From: Streptomyces pseudovenezuelae
GTDB lineage: Bacteria; Actinomycetota; Actinomycetes; Streptomycetales; Streptomycetaceae
Direction of reading: 5' to 3'
Assembly (NCBI RefSeq): GCF_001513955.1
Contig: NZ_KQ948147.1
Location: 72,532 to 136,531, forward strand
Length of the DNA: 64,000 bases
The notes beneath the pieces were generated by a model. It was not told where the DNA came from. It saw nothing but the letters and a program-made list of their open reading frames with translations, and made no database searches. The translations under genes were made by a program, and so were the position numbers. Each line of letters opens with the position of its first letter. Positions within the stretch are counted from its first letter, which is position 1. This document shows, in pieces, positions 14,899 through 23,776 of the stretch.

Positions 14899-16062
14899 TT
14901 GAGGTTTTTGCACACGTCCGACTGGCATCTCGGCCGCGCGTTCCACCGGGTCAACATGCTCGGGGCCCAGGCCGAGTTCATCGGTCACCTCGTCACCACC
15001 GTGCGGGAGCACGCCGTGGACGCGGTGGTCGTGTCGGGGGACGTGTACGACCGGGCCGTGCCGCCGCTGGCCGCGGTCGAGCTGTTCGACGACGCCCTGC
15101 ACCGGCTCGCCGACCTCGGCGTGCCGACGGTGATGATCTCCGGGAACCACGACTCCGCCCGCCGCCTGGGCGTCGGCGCGGGACTGATCGGGCGCGCCGG
15201 CATCCATCTGCGGACCGAGCCGGCGGCGTGCGGGACTCCCGTGGTGCTCTCCGACCCTCATGGGGACGTGGCCTTCTACGGTCTGCCCTATCTCGAACCC
15301 GCCCTGGTGAAGGACGAGTTCGGCGTGGCGAAGGCGGGTCACGAGGCCGTGCTCGCCGCCGCCATGGACCGGGTCCGCGCCGACCTCGCGACGCGCCCGC
15401 CGGGCACGCGGTCCGTGGTCCTCGCCCATGCCTTCGTCACCGGCGGCGAGGCCAGCGACAGCGAGCGGGACATCACTGTGGGGGGAGTGGCCGCCGTGCC
15501 CGCCGGTGTCTTCGACGGGGTCGACTACGTGGCCCTCGGACATCTGCACGGCAGCCAGACCATCACCGAGCGGGTGCGCTACTCCGGCTCCCCGCTGCCG
15601 TACTCCTTCTCGGAGAGCGACCACCGCAAGAGCATGTGGCTGGTCGACCTGGACGCGGAGGGCGCGGTCGGCGCCGAGCGTCTCGACTGCCCGGTGCCCC
15701 GGGCGCTGGCCCGGATCCGCGGGACGCTGGAGGAACTCCTCGCCGACCCGCGGCTCGTGCCGCAGGAGGAGGCCTGGGTCGAGGCGACCCTCACCGACCC
15801 GGTCCGCCCCGCCGAACCCATGGCCCGCCTCAGCGAACGCTTCCCGCACACGCTCAGCCTCGTGTTCGACCCCGAGCGGGCACCGGACGACCCCGACGTG
15901 TCCTACGCCCGGCGGCTGGCCGGGCGCAGTGACCAGGAGATCGCCGAGGACTTCGTGGCCCATGTGCGCGGTGCCGGGCCCGACGAGCGCGAACAGGACG
16001 TGCTGCGGGCCGCGTTCGACGCCGTGCGCGCGGACGAGGCCGTGCGGGAGGTGGCGCGGTGA
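14899..16062 (+). CDS. sbcD: Exonuclease SbcCD, nuclease subunit D
   Basis: A 387-aa Mre11-type metallophosphoesterase. Motifs in order are FLHTSDWHLGRAF (I), VVSGDVYDRAVPP (II), MISGNHDSARRL (III), VLAHAFVTGG (IV) and VALGHLHGSQ (V). With SbcC it opens hairpins and processes double-strand ends. The only start fitting the N-terminus is a TTG at 14899, so translation may be weak. A -10-like TAGCGT lies about 90 bp upstream. The stop overlaps the sbcC GTG (GTGA). Confidence 0.93.
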   Translation: MRFLHTSDWHLGRAFHRVNMLGAQAEFIGHLVTTVREHAVDAVVVSGDVYDRAVPPLAAVELFDDALHRLADLGVPTVMISGNHDSARRLGVGAGLIGRAGIHLRTEPAACGTPVVLSDPHGDVAFYGLPYLEPALVKDEFGVAKAGHEAVLAAAMDRVRADLATRPPGTRSVVLAHAFVTGGEASDSERDITVGGVAAVPAGVFDGVDYVALGHLHGSQTITERVRYSGSPLPYSFSESDHRKSMWLVDLDAEGAVGAERLDCPVPRALARIRGTLEELLADPRLVPQEEAWVEATLTDPVRPAEPMARLSERFPHTLSLVFDPERAPDDPDVSYARRLAGRSDQEIAEDFVAHVRGAGPDEREQDVLRAAFDAVRADEAVREVAR

Positions 16063-19058
16063 GGCTGCACCGGCTGGACATCACCGCCTTCGGACCGTTC
16101 GGCGGCTCCCAGACGGTCGACTTCGACGAACTGTCGGCGGCCGGACTGTTCCTGTTGCACGGTCCGACCGGCGCCGGGAAGACCTCCGTGCTGGACGCCG
16201 TCTGCTTCGCGTTGTACGGCTCGGCCCCGGGAGCCCGGCAGAGCGGCCAGGGGACGGCACTGCGCAGCGATCACGCCGCGCCGAGCACCCGCACCGAGAT
16301 CCGGCTCGAACTGACCGTCGCGGGGCGCCGGTTGGAGATCACCCGGCAACCTCCCTGGGAGCGCGCCAAGAAGCGCGGCACCGGTACGACGCTCGACAAG
16401 GCGCAGAGCTGGCTGCGCGAGTACGACGGACCCGCCGGCGCCTGGAAGGACCTGAGCCGGTCCCACCAGGAGATCGGTGAGGAGATCACCCAGCTGCTCG
16501 GCATGAGCCGCGAGCAGTTCTGCCAGGTCGTGCTGTTGCCGCAGGGCGACTTCGCGCGCTTCCTGCGGGCCGACGCCGAGGCGCGCGGCAAGCTGCTGGG
16601 ACGGCTCTTCGACACCCACCGGTTCGCCGAGGTCGAGAAGCGGCTGGCCGAGCGGCGCCGCGCGGCCGAGGCACAGGTGCGCGAGGGCGACGCGGCCCTG
16701 CTGGCCGACGCGCACCGCATGCAGCAGGCGGCCGGCGAGGCCATGGAGCTGCCCGAACTGGCCCCCGGCGAGCCGGGGCTGGCCGAGGCCGTCCTGAGCG
16801 CGGCCGCCGTCGCCCGCAGCACCGCCCGCGAACAGCTGACGATCACCCACTGCGGGCTCGGTGCCGCCGAGTCCGCCCAGGCCGCCGCCGAGCGCGCCCT
16901 GGCCGACGTACGCGAGGTCGACCGGCTGCAACGCCGGTTCGCCCAGGCCCACGAGCGGGCCGCGCTGCTGGAGGAGCGGGCCGACGGCTACCGCCAGGCG
17001 CAGGCCCGGATGGAGCGGGCCCGCAAGGCGGAGGCGGTGGCGCCCGCACTGGAACTGCGGGAGGCGGCCGAGGCCGAGCACCGGCGGGCCGCCGAAGCCG
17101 AGACCCGCGCGCGCGGACAGCTGCCGGCTTCCTTCGCGGACGCGGGCGCCCCCGGACTCGCGGCCGCCGCACGCCGGGCGGCCGAGGAGCTGGGCGGACT
17201 GGACTCGGCCCGGCGCGCCGAGCAGCGGCTCGCCGAACTCGTGGCTGAGCGGGTCGAGTTGGACAGCGAGGAGCGGTCCGACGAGGACGTCCTCCAGGAG
17301 GCCGAGAGCTGGCTCGCAGGGTGGCAGGAGACCCGCGCCGGGCTCCAGCAGGCCGTCGAGTCGGCGCAGGAGGCGGCCACCCGCGCCGAGCAGCTGGCCG
17401 TGCAGCGCGAGCCCGCCCGCAAGCGGCTCGCCGCCGCTCGGCAGCGCGACCAGTTCGCCCGGGACACCGACGATGCCCAGCAGCGGGTCATCGACGCGAC
17501 GGACCTCGCGCTGAAGGCCCGCGCCGACTGGCTGGACGTCAAGGAGCGGCGGCTGAACGGCATCGCCGCCGAGTTGGCCGCACAGCTCACCGAGGGCGAG
17601 CCCTGCGCGGTCTGCGGCGCCACCGAACACCCTGCCCCCGCCCGCAAGGACGCCGGACACGTCGACCGCGAGAGCGAGGAGCGCGCGCTCACCGCCTCTC
17701 AGCAGGCCGACGAACAGCGGGCCGAGACCGAGCGGCGGCTCGCCTTCGTCCAGCGGGCGCTGGCCGCCGCCCAGGGCGAGGCGGGCGACGCCTCCACCGA
17801 GGAACTCGCCCTCCAGGCGGAGGACTTGGAGCGCGAGTACGCCGAGGTCCGCACCCTCGCCTCGGCGCTGCACGCCGTGACGGAACGGCTGCGGCAGGCC
17901 GAGCGGGAGCGTGAACAACGGCTGACCGCTCAGCAGGAGGCCGCGGTGCGCACGGCCACCCGTGGCGCCCGCCGGGACGCCCTGGACCGGGAACGCACCA
18001 CCCTGGAAGCGGAGTTGGCCGAGGCGCGCGGTGCCGCCGGCAGTGTGGCCGCCCGCGCCGCCCAGCTGGAGCGGCAGGCCGCACTGCTCACCGACGCCGC
18101 CGACACCGCGCGCGTCGCCGAGGACACCGCCCAACGGCTCAAGGACGCGGATGCCCGCCTCGCCGACGCCGCCTTCCGGGCCGGCTTCGACACCCCGCAG
18201 GCCGCGGCCGCCGCCCTCCTCGACGACGCCGCCCACCGTGACCTCCAGCACCGGCTCGATGCCTGGCAGGCCGAGGAGGCCGCCGTACGGGCCGTGCTCG
18301 CCGAGGCCGACACCGCCGAGGCGGCCCGGCAGCCGTCCGCCGACGTGGTCGCGGCCGAGCGGGCCGCCGCCGACGCGGGACGCCGGGTACGCGAGGCCGC
18401 CTCCGCGCTCGACGCGGCCGCCCGGCGCTGCGCCGAACTCGACCGGCTCTCCGCCCGCTCGGCCACCGGCCTCAGGCGGCTCGCCCCCCTGCGCGAGGAG
18501 TACGACCGGGTGGCCCGGCTGTCCGCGCTCGCCGCGGGCACCTCCGCGGACAACGACCGCAAGATGCGTCTGGAGTCCTATGTGCTCGCGGCCCGCCTGG
18601 AGCAGGTGGCGGCCGCCGCGACCGTGCGCCTGCAACGCATGTCGTCCGGCCGCTACACCCTCGTCCACTCCGACGACCGCGCCGGCCGCGGCCGCAGCGG
18701 ACTCGGACTGCACGTCGTCGACGCCTGGACCGGACGGGAACGGGACACGGCGACCCTGTCGGGCGGCGAGACCTTCTTCGCCTCGCTCGCCCTGGCGCTC
18801 GGCCTCGCGGACGTCGTCACCGACGAGGCGGGCGGGGTCCGGCTCGACACCCTCTTCATCGACGAGGGCTTCGGCAGCCTCGACGACCAGACCCTGGACG
18901 AGGTCCTCGACGTCCTGGACTCCCTGCGCGAACGCGACCGCAGCGTGGGCATCGTGAGCCATGTCGCCGATCTGCGCCGCCGTGTCCACGCGCAACTGGA
19001 GGTCGTGAAGGGGCGGACGGGGTCGGTGCTGAAACAGCGCGGCAGCGGCGGAAGCTGA
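16059..19058 (+). CDS. sbcC: Exonuclease SbcCD, ATPase subunit C
   Basis: A 999-aa Rad50/SMC-like ATPase. Walker A is HGPTGAGKTS near residue 35. Long Ala/Glu/Arg-rich coiled coils (about 190-500 and 540-830) flank a zinc hook, CAVC at residues 516-519. The ABC signature is LSGGETFFASLALALGLAD, and Walker B is LDTLFIDEGFGSLDDQT near residue 930. The hook joins two SbcC molecules by shared zinc; the heads gate the SbcD nuclease. The GTG start overlaps the sbcD stop. Its antisense strand carries a spurious long frame (about 1,300 codons) caused by codon bias. Confidence 0.95.
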   Translation: MRLHRLDITAFGPFGGSQTVDFDELSAAGLFLLHGPTGAGKTSVLDAVCFALYGSAPGARQSGQGTALRSDHAAPSTRTEIRLELTVAGRRLEITRQPPWERAKKRGTGTTLDKAQSWLREYDGPAGAWKDLSRSHQEIGEEITQLLGMSREQFCQVVLLPQGDFARFLRADAEARGKLLGRLFDTHRFAEVEKRLAERRRAAEAQVREGDAALLADAHRMQQAAGEAMELPELAPGEPGLAEAVLSAAAVARSTAREQLTITHCGLGAAESAQAAAERALADVREVDRLQRRFAQAHERAALLEERADGYRQAQARMERARKAEAVAPALELREAAEAEHRRAAEAETRARGQLPASFADAGAPGLAAAARRAAEELGGLDSARRAEQRLAELVAERVELDSEERSDEDVLQEAESWLAGWQETRAGLQQAVESAQEAATRAEQLAVQREPARKRLAAARQRDQFARDTDDAQQRVIDATDLALKARADWLDVKERRLNGIAAELAAQLTEGEPCAVCGATEHPAPARKDAGHVDRESEERALTASQQADEQRAETERRLAFVQRALAAAQGEAGDASTEELALQAEDLEREYAEVRTLASALHAVTERLRQAEREREQRLTAQQEAAVRTATRGARRDALDRERTTLEAELAEARGAAGSVAARAAQLERQAALLTDAADTARVAEDTAQRLKDADARLADAAFRAGFDTPQAAAAALLDDAAHRDLQHRLDAWQAEEAAVRAVLAEADTAEAARQPSADVVAAERAAADAGRRVREAASALDAAARRCAELDRLSARSATGLRRLAPLREEYDRVARLSALAAGTSADNDRKMRLESYVLAARLEQVAAAATVRLQRMSSGRYTLVHSDDRAGRGRSGLGLHVVDAWTGRERDTATLSGGETFFASLALALGLADVVTDEAGGVRLDTLFIDEGFGSLDDQTLDEVLDVLDSLRERDRSVGIVSHVADLRRRVHAQLEVVKGRTGSVLKQRGSGGS

Positions 19059-19072
19059 GGCTGAGGCTGAGG

Positions 19073-19519
19073 TCAGCGCCCCACGGGCCGCCGGGGCAGC
19101 GGGGACGAGTAGACGACACTCGTGGTCACCGAGCCCAGGGTGCCGATCCTGCCCGACACCTCCTCCAGGTGCCGCATCGAGCGGGCGGCGACCTTGATGA
19201 CGAAGCAGTCGTCGCCGGTCACGTGGTGCGCCTCCAGGATCTCGGGCGTCACGGCGACCAGGTCGTGGAAGGGCTTGTAGTTGCCGGTGGGGTACCGGAG
19301 GCGGACGAACGCCAGGATCGGCAGGCCCAGCCGGTCGGGGTCCACGACGGCGGCGTACCCCTGGATGACACCCGCCTCCTCCAGCCGCCGCACCCGCTCG
19401 GTGACCGCGCTCGCGGACATCGAGACGGCACGGGCGAGCTCGGCGAAACTGGCCCGGCCCTCCCGCTGGAGGACGTCGAGGATGCGCCAGTCGGTGGCGT
19501 CCGGGGAATACGCGGTCAT
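19073..19519 (-). CDS. Lrp/AsnC-family regulator
   Basis: A 148-aa protein. The N-terminal helix-turn-helix (about 10-60) is WRILDVLQREGRASFAELARAVSMSASAVTERVRRLEEAGVI. The RAM/ligand domain (about 65-145) has the expected HVTGDDCFVIKVAARSMRHLEEV. Lrp proteins form oligomers that respond to amino acids. The ATG at 19519 is the first that gives a normal N-terminus. It is divergent from a rhodanese gene with a 94-bp spacer holding GGGGAATCCCC (19535-19545), so it probably controls that gene. It converges on sbcC with 14 bp between stops. Confidence 0.9.
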   Translation of the reverse strand: MTAYSPDATDWRILDVLQREGRASFAELARAVSMSASAVTERVRRLEEAGVIQGYAAVVDPDRLGLPILAFVRLRYPTGNYKPFHDLVAVTPEILEAHHVTGDDCFVIKVAARSMRHLEEVSGRIGTLGSVTTSVVYSSPLPRRPVGR

Positions 19520-19534
19520 GTCCGAGAGATAGCA

Positions 19535-19545
19535 GGGGAATCCCC
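19535..19545. promoter_or_regulatory. Candidate Lrp operator in the Lrp/rhodanese spacer
   Basis: GGGGAATCCCC is a perfect 11-bp palindrome midway between the divergent starts. The rhodanese gene also has a -10-like TAGATT 7 nt before its ATG, suggesting a leaderless transcript. Confidence 0.35.
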
Positions 19546-19613
19546 GGCCGGGCAACACCGGTGCCGTGGAATCCCCCTTCAGGTCGGTGATCACCCGCCG
19601 TAGATTTCTGGCC

Positions 19614-20099
19614 ATGACGACAACCCACTCGCTCACCGCGAACCCCGTCCTGCGTGTCGCCCCCGCCGCCCCGGCCGAGGCCGCCGCCTACTTCCGCGCC
19701 AACCTGGTCTTCCACGCGGACGTCTCCGACGTCGCCGCGGCCCTCACCGGGGACGGCGACCCCGGTTTCTCGGTCCTCGACTCCCGCTCCACCGCCGCCT
19801 GGGACCAGGGCCACATCCCCGGCGCGGTCCATCTGCCCACCGCCCTCATCCCCGAGCAGGCCGAACAGCTCCTGGACCAGGCCGTGCCGGTGGTGACGTA
19901 CTGCTGGGGTCCGGGCTGCAACGGCGCCACCCGCGCCGCGCTCGCCCTCGCCGAACTCGGCTACCAGGTCAAGGAGATGCTCGGCGGATTCGAGTACTGG
20001 GTGCGCGAGGGCTTCGCGTTCGAGACCTGGGAGGGCCGTGAGCGGCGCGCCGCCGACGTGTTGACCGCGCCTGCCGACTCGCAGGACTGCGGCTGCTGA
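19614..20099 (+). CDS. Single-domain rhodanese-like sulfurtransferase
   Basis: A 161-aa protein with one rhodanese domain: FSVLDSRSTAAWDQGHIPGAVHLP, then VVTYCWGPGCNGATRAALALAELGYQVKEMLGGFEYWVREG. The active-site loop is CWGPGCNGATR; its second Cys is at the usual persulfide position. It ends in a Cys-containing tail (SQDCGC). It likely handles sulfane sulfur in the cytoplasm, probably under the divergent Lrp regulator. The ATG at 19614 is chosen over an upstream in-frame ATG at 19566 because of the -10 position. Confidence 0.85.
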   Translation: MTTTHSLTANPVLRVAPAAPAEAAAYFRANLVFHADVSDVAAALTGDGDPGFSVLDSRSTAAWDQGHIPGAVHLPTALIPEQAEQLLDQAVPVVTYCWGPGCNGATRAALALAELGYQVKEMLGGFEYWVREGFAFETWEGRERRAADVLTAPADSQDCGC

Positions 20100-20170
20100 G
20101 CCCTGGGGGTTCCCGTCGGATTCCTGTGCAGGTGCAACCTTGCGGTTCCTGTGCGTGTAGGTTCTGGCCC

Positions 20171-20686
20171 ATGGTGCGATACGCGGAGCCGGGCGCGGTG
20201 GAGTGGGTGGAGTCGGGCGGCGGTCCGCTCATAGCGGTGCCGGAGACGGTGCTGCCGTTCTGGGCGGGCGCCGACGGCGACGAGACGGCCTCCGACTACG
20301 ACCGGGCCTGTGAAGTCGACGGCTGTGTGGGCCTGTTGCCGGTCGGGGACGCCGCGGCCCTGGTCCTCGGGGACGAGCCCGCCTCGACCTCCTATCTGCC
20401 CGACCACGACACCTTCGTACGGTGGTGCGCCGCCGACTCCGAGGACGAACTCCTCGCCGAAGTCCCCACCGCCCTCGCCGCGGCCGTCTGGGAGGACGAG
20501 GTGAGCTGGACGGTACCGGGCCCCGTCGTCCTCTTCGACGCGGCCTGGTCCGGCAACGACTCCGTCGGAACCGACCACTTGAAGGTCTCGCTCACCCCCG
20601 GCCGCTACGCGGTCCGCGCCGCCAACGTACGGCCCGGACCGGAAACCTGGCTGGGCCTGGTGCAGTTGCGGCGACTTCCGGACTGA
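20171..20686 (+). CDS. Imm21-family immunity-like protein
   Basis: A 171-aa acidic protein. The pattern WVESGGGPLIAVPE, DYDRACEVDG, GLLPVGDAAALVLGDEPASTSYLPDH, and GPVVLFDAAWSG...GRYAVRAANVRPGPETWLGLVQLRRL is that of the Imm21 family. Members neutralise polymorphic toxins in some settings, and many streptomycetes carry stand-alone copies. No toxin gene is next to it here. It is followed by a repeat island. The start at 20171 is the first ATG giving the family N-terminus. Confidence 0.75.
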   Translation: MVRYAEPGAVEWVESGGGPLIAVPETVLPFWAGADGDETASDYDRACEVDGCVGLLPVGDAAALVLGDEPASTSYLPDHDTFVRWCAADSEDELLAEVPTALAAAVWEDEVSWTVPGPVVLFDAAWSGNDSVGTDHLKVSLTPGRYAVRAANVRPGPETWLGLVQLRRLPD

Positions 20687-21101
20687 CCGGACTGACCGGA
20701 CTGAGGGGATACGCGGGCGGGACGGGGTGCGGGGGAGGCCTGCCGCCTGTGCGCTCCGGACGCTGGCGCGACCTTGGCGGGTGACCCGGGGCGTGCGGGG
20801 GCCTCGGTGGGTGACCGGGGCGTGGCGGACGCCGTAACCGACCAAGGTGTGGCGGAAGTCCTGGTCGGTGACCAGGCGGGGTGACAGCCGCGACCGGCGA
20901 CCGGCGACCGGCGACCGGCGACCGGCGATCGCGGTTCGGCGGTTGGCGTTCGGGGTTCAGGGTTCGGCAATCAGGGCCTGGCGGCGCGGGTCTGGCGGGC
21001 GGCGACTGGCGATCGGGGGCCGGTGACCGGAGTTCGGCGATCAAGGACTGGCGACCGGTGACCGGGGTCCGGCGACTGGCGACCGGCACGCGGCGACCGG
21101 A

Positions 21102-21236
21102 GTTCGGCGATCAGGGACTGGCGACTGGCGACCGGGGTCCGGCAATCTGGGCCTGGCGACTGGGGTCCGGCCGGCGGCGACTAGGGACCAGGGTTCGGCG
21201 ATCAGGGACTGGCGACTGGCGACCGGGGTCCGGCAA
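21102..21236 (+). repeat. Exact 44-bp direct repeat pair within the island
   Basis: Positions 21102-21145 and 21193-21236 are identical over 44 bp, beginning GTTCGGCGATCAGGGACTGG. A third, more diverged copy begins at 21032. Identity this long points to recent duplication. Confidence 0.85.
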
Positions 21237-21270
21237 CGAGGGTCCAGGGACCCAGCGTCCGGCGGACGCC

Positions 21271-21334
21271 GTAGTCCGCGGTGACGTCGCCTGCAAGGCC
21301 CCGTAGTCCACGGCGGACTCGCCTGCAAGGCCCC
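21271..21334 (+). repeat. 32-bp tandem duplication
   Basis: Two adjacent 32-bp units (21271-21302 and 21303-21334) share GTAGTCC at the start and TCGCCTGCAAGGCCCC at the end, with a few changes between. Confidence 0.8.
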
Positions 21335-21497
21335 GCCGGCGACCGGGCCGTCGTCCGGCGCTCGGACCCATTGCCCGGCGGCTCCCGGACGTCCGGACCA
21401 CCCGGTGGGGCCAGCTGGGCGCCGGACTCGGCGGACGGGGCGTGCCCCGGGTCCGCCGACCCGGGGCACCCCCTTCGCTGCCGACCCGATGCGCCGG

Positions 21498-23189
21498 TCA
21501 GAGCTGTGACAGCTCGTCCACCAGGTCGTCGAGGCCCAGTGAACCCTGCGACAGCGCGGCCATGTGCCAGGCCTTGAGGTCGAAGGCGTCGCCGTGCCGC
21601 TCGCGGGCCTTCTCGCGGCCCAGCAGCCAGGCCCGCTCGCCGAGCTTGTAGCCGATCGCCTGGCCGGGGATCGTGAGGTAGCGGGTCAGCTCGCTCTCCA
21701 CGAAGTCCGCCGGACGGCTGCTGTGCGCGCCGAAGAACTCCTGCGCCAGCTCGGGCGTCCAGCGCTCACCCGGGTGGAACGGGGAGTCCGCCGGGATCTC
21801 CAGCTCCAGGTGCATGCCGATGTCGACGATGACCCGGGCGGCCCGCATCATCTGCGCGTCGAGGTAGCCGAGCCGCTGCTCCGCGTCCGTGAGGAAGCCG
21901 AGCTCGTCCATCAGCCGCTCCGCGTAGAGCGCCCAGCCCTCGGCGTTGGCGCTCACCCCGCCCACCGAGGCCTGGTAGCGGGAGAGGGTGCCCGCGACAT
22001 GCGTCCACTGCGCGAGCTGGAGGTGATGTCCGGGCACGCCCTCGTGGTACCAGGTCGAGACGAGGTCGTAGACCGGGAACCGGGTCTGGCCCATCGTCGG
22101 CAGCCAGGTGCGGCCGGGACGCGAGAAGTCCTCCGAGGGGGCCGTGTAGTACGGGGCCGCCGCACCGCCGGGCGGCGCGATGCAGGACTCCACCTTCCGT
22201 ACCCGCTCGGCGAGTTCGAAGTGGGTGCCGTCCAGCGCGTCGATCGCCTGGTCCATCAGGCCCTGGAGCCAGTCGCGGACCTCGTCGACGCCGTCGATGT
22301 GCTTGCCGTGCTCGTCGAGGTGGGCGAGGGCCACCCACGGCGTCTCGGCGCCCGGCAGGATCTTCTCGGCCTCCTGCTTCATCTCGCCGAGCAGCCGGTG
22401 GTACTCGGACCAGCCGTACGCGTACGCCTCGTCGAGGTCGAGGTCGGTGCCGTTGAAGTAGCGGGCCCAGCGGGCGTACCGCTCCCGGCCCACGGTGTTC
22501 GGGGCGCCCTCGATCGCCGGGGTGTACACCTCCCGCATCCAGTCGCGCAGCTCCACCACGGAGGCGGTGGCGACGCGGGCGGCCTCGTCCAGCTCGGCGC
22601 GCAGCGCGTCGGGGCCCGCCGAGACGAAGTCCTCGAACCAGCCGCGGCCGTTGCCGTCGGTGTCCGCCCACTCGGTGAGCTGCTCGACGAAGGTGGCGGT
22701 CGGGCGCGGCGCCGCGTACAGCTTGCGCTCCAGCCCGAGTTCGAGGGACTGGCGGTAGCCCGCGTAGGCCGTGGGCACGGCACGCAGGCGCTCGGCGATC
22801 GCCGCCCAGTCCTCGTCGGTCCCGTTCGGGGTGACGGTGAAGATCTCACGGATGGAGTGCGCGGGCGTGGCCATGTTGCCGACCGCGCGCAGGCCCTCGT
22901 CGGCCTCGTGCACGGCGAGCTCGGCCGTCAGGCGTTCGCGCAGCAGCCGGCCGCACCGGCGCTCGCTGTCGCTGTCCGCACCTGGCTGCCGCTCGGCCTC
23001 GTCGAGCTTCGCGAGCGTGGCCCGCTGCAGCTCCGCGAGCGCCTCCTGGCCCGCCGGCGAGGTGTCGGGCAGCTTGCTCGAACTCTCCTTCACACCCAGG
23101 TAGGTACCGGTGATCGGATCGAGGGCGATGAGCTCGTCGACGTAGGCGTCGGCGACCTGGCGGGGCAGCGGGCTCTGAGTCTCAGACAT
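21498..23189 (-). CDS. DUF885 family putative zinc peptidase
   Basis: A 563-aa cytoplasmic-looking protein (no signal peptide) of the DUF885 family. The zinc-metallopeptidase-like motif HEGVPGHH is near residue 378, within the conserved YDLVSTWYHEGVPGHHLQL. NAEGWALYAERLMDELGF follows, providing a likely third ligand or catalytic Glu. The family is related to M32-like carboxypeptidases; the substrate is unknown. The ATG at 23189 is preferred to the ATG at 23198 because GAGG then lies 8 nt upstream. It may be co-transcribed with the Lrp gene upstream (33-bp spacing). Confidence 0.85.
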   Translation of the reverse strand: MSETQSPLPRQVADAYVDELIALDPITGTYLGVKESSSKLPDTSPAGQEALAELQRATLAKLDEAERQPGADSDSERRCGRLLRERLTAELAVHEADEGLRAVGNMATPAHSIREIFTVTPNGTDEDWAAIAERLRAVPTAYAGYRQSLELGLERKLYAAPRPTATFVEQLTEWADTDGNGRGWFEDFVSAGPDALRAELDEAARVATASVVELRDWMREVYTPAIEGAPNTVGRERYARWARYFNGTDLDLDEAYAYGWSEYHRLLGEMKQEAEKILPGAETPWVALAHLDEHGKHIDGVDEVRDWLQGLMDQAIDALDGTHFELAERVRKVESCIAPPGGAAAPYYTAPSEDFSRPGRTWLPTMGQTRFPVYDLVSTWYHEGVPGHHLQLAQWTHVAGTLSRYQASVGGVSANAEGWALYAERLMDELGFLTDAEQRLGYLDAQMMRAARVIVDIGMHLELEIPADSPFHPGERWTPELAQEFFGAHSSRPADFVESELTRYLTIPGQAIGYKLGERAWLLGREKARERHGDAFDLKAWHMAALSQGSLGLDDLVDELSQL

Positions 23190-23222
23190 GCCGTCCATCC
23201 TCGTACGGCGACCTCGTGGGAG

Positions 23223-23717
23223 TCACGCCGATTCCGCTGTGGGCGTGGCAGGCGGAAGCAGCGGCCCGCACTCCCACTGCTGGAAGATCAGCCGGGTCTC
23301 CACCCGGGCCACCTCGGGCCGGGACGTGAACCCGTCGAGCACCAGCCGCTGCAGATCCGCCATGTCCGCCACGGCCACGTGCACGAGGTAGTCGTCGGGC
23401 CCGGTCAGATGGAAGACGGTCCGCGACTCCGGCAGCGCCCGGATGCGCTCCACGAACGGCCCCACCAGCTCCCGCCGGTGCGGCCTGACCTGCACCGACA
23501 GCAGCGCTTCCAGGCCCCGGCCCAGCTTCGCCGGATCCAGCCGCAGCTGATGCCCGAGGATGACGCCCGAGCGGCGCAGCCGGGTCACCCGGTCCAGGCA
23601 GGTCGAGGGGGCGACACCCACCTGGGCGGCGAGATCGCGGTAGGTGGTCCGGGCGTCGTTCTGCAACAGCCGCAGCAGATGCAGGTCCACCGGGTCCAGT
23701 ACGACAGATTCGGCCAT
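23223..23717 (-). CDS. Lrp/AsnC-family regulator
   Basis: A 164-aa regulator. The helix-turn-helix is VDLHLLRLLQNDARTTYRDLAAQVGVAPSTCLDRVTRLRRSGVI, and the RAM domain has FHLTGPDDYLVHVAVADMADLQRLV. It is divergent from a sulfur-amino-acid lyase gene across 59 bp that contains CGAACGCCGTTCG. The arrangement resembles the Pseudomonas mdeR-mdeA pair, in which an Lrp protein activates methionine gamma-lyase. Confidence 0.9.
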   Translation of the reverse strand: MAESVVLDPVDLHLLRLLQNDARTTYRDLAAQVGVAPSTCLDRVTRLRRSGVILGHQLRLDPAKLGRGLEALLSVQVRPHRRELVGPFVERIRALPESRTVFHLTGPDDYLVHVAVADMADLQRLVLDGFTSRPEVARVETRLIFQQWECGPLLPPATPTAESA

Positions 23718-23746
23718 CGGCCGAACGTAGCACGGGCTTCGACCCG

Positions 23747-23759
23747 CGAACGCCGTTCG
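23747..23759. promoter_or_regulatory. Candidate Lrp operator before the sulfur-amino-acid lyase
   Basis: CGAAC-GCC-GTTCG is a perfect inverted repeat in the 59-bp divergent spacer, followed by a further GTTC. It is a plausible operator for the neighbouring Lrp protein. Confidence 0.35.
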
Positions 23760-23776
23760 GTGTTCACTCTGGGGCC

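Larger units (their letters stand above)
20687..21497. repeat. Minisatellite island of GACCGG/GACTGG-type repeats
   Basis: No gene is visible in this 0.8-kb spacer. It contains five perfect CGACCGG heptamers (20891-20925), many copies of GGCGACYGG and GTTCGGCGATCA (21032, 21102, 21193), and an exact 44-bp direct repeat (21102-21145 and 21193-21236, 91 bp apart). A 32-bp tandem pair with few mismatches lies at 21271-21302 and 21303-21334. The plus strand is G-rich. Translations of either strand are Arg/Pro/Gly repeats without family features. Confidence 0.85.

Noticed and set aside
15903..19832. Very long open frame (about 1,300 codons) on the minus strand opposite sbcC
   Set aside because: It is an antisense shadow produced by GC-biased codons; sbcD/sbcC motifs on the plus strand are complete and the antisense protein is Gly/Leu/Arg low-complexity with no family pattern.
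20887..21334. Repeat block considered as a CRISPR array
   Set aside because: Repeats are 7-44 bp, of unequal spacing and without unique spacers of constant length; no cas genes are nearby.
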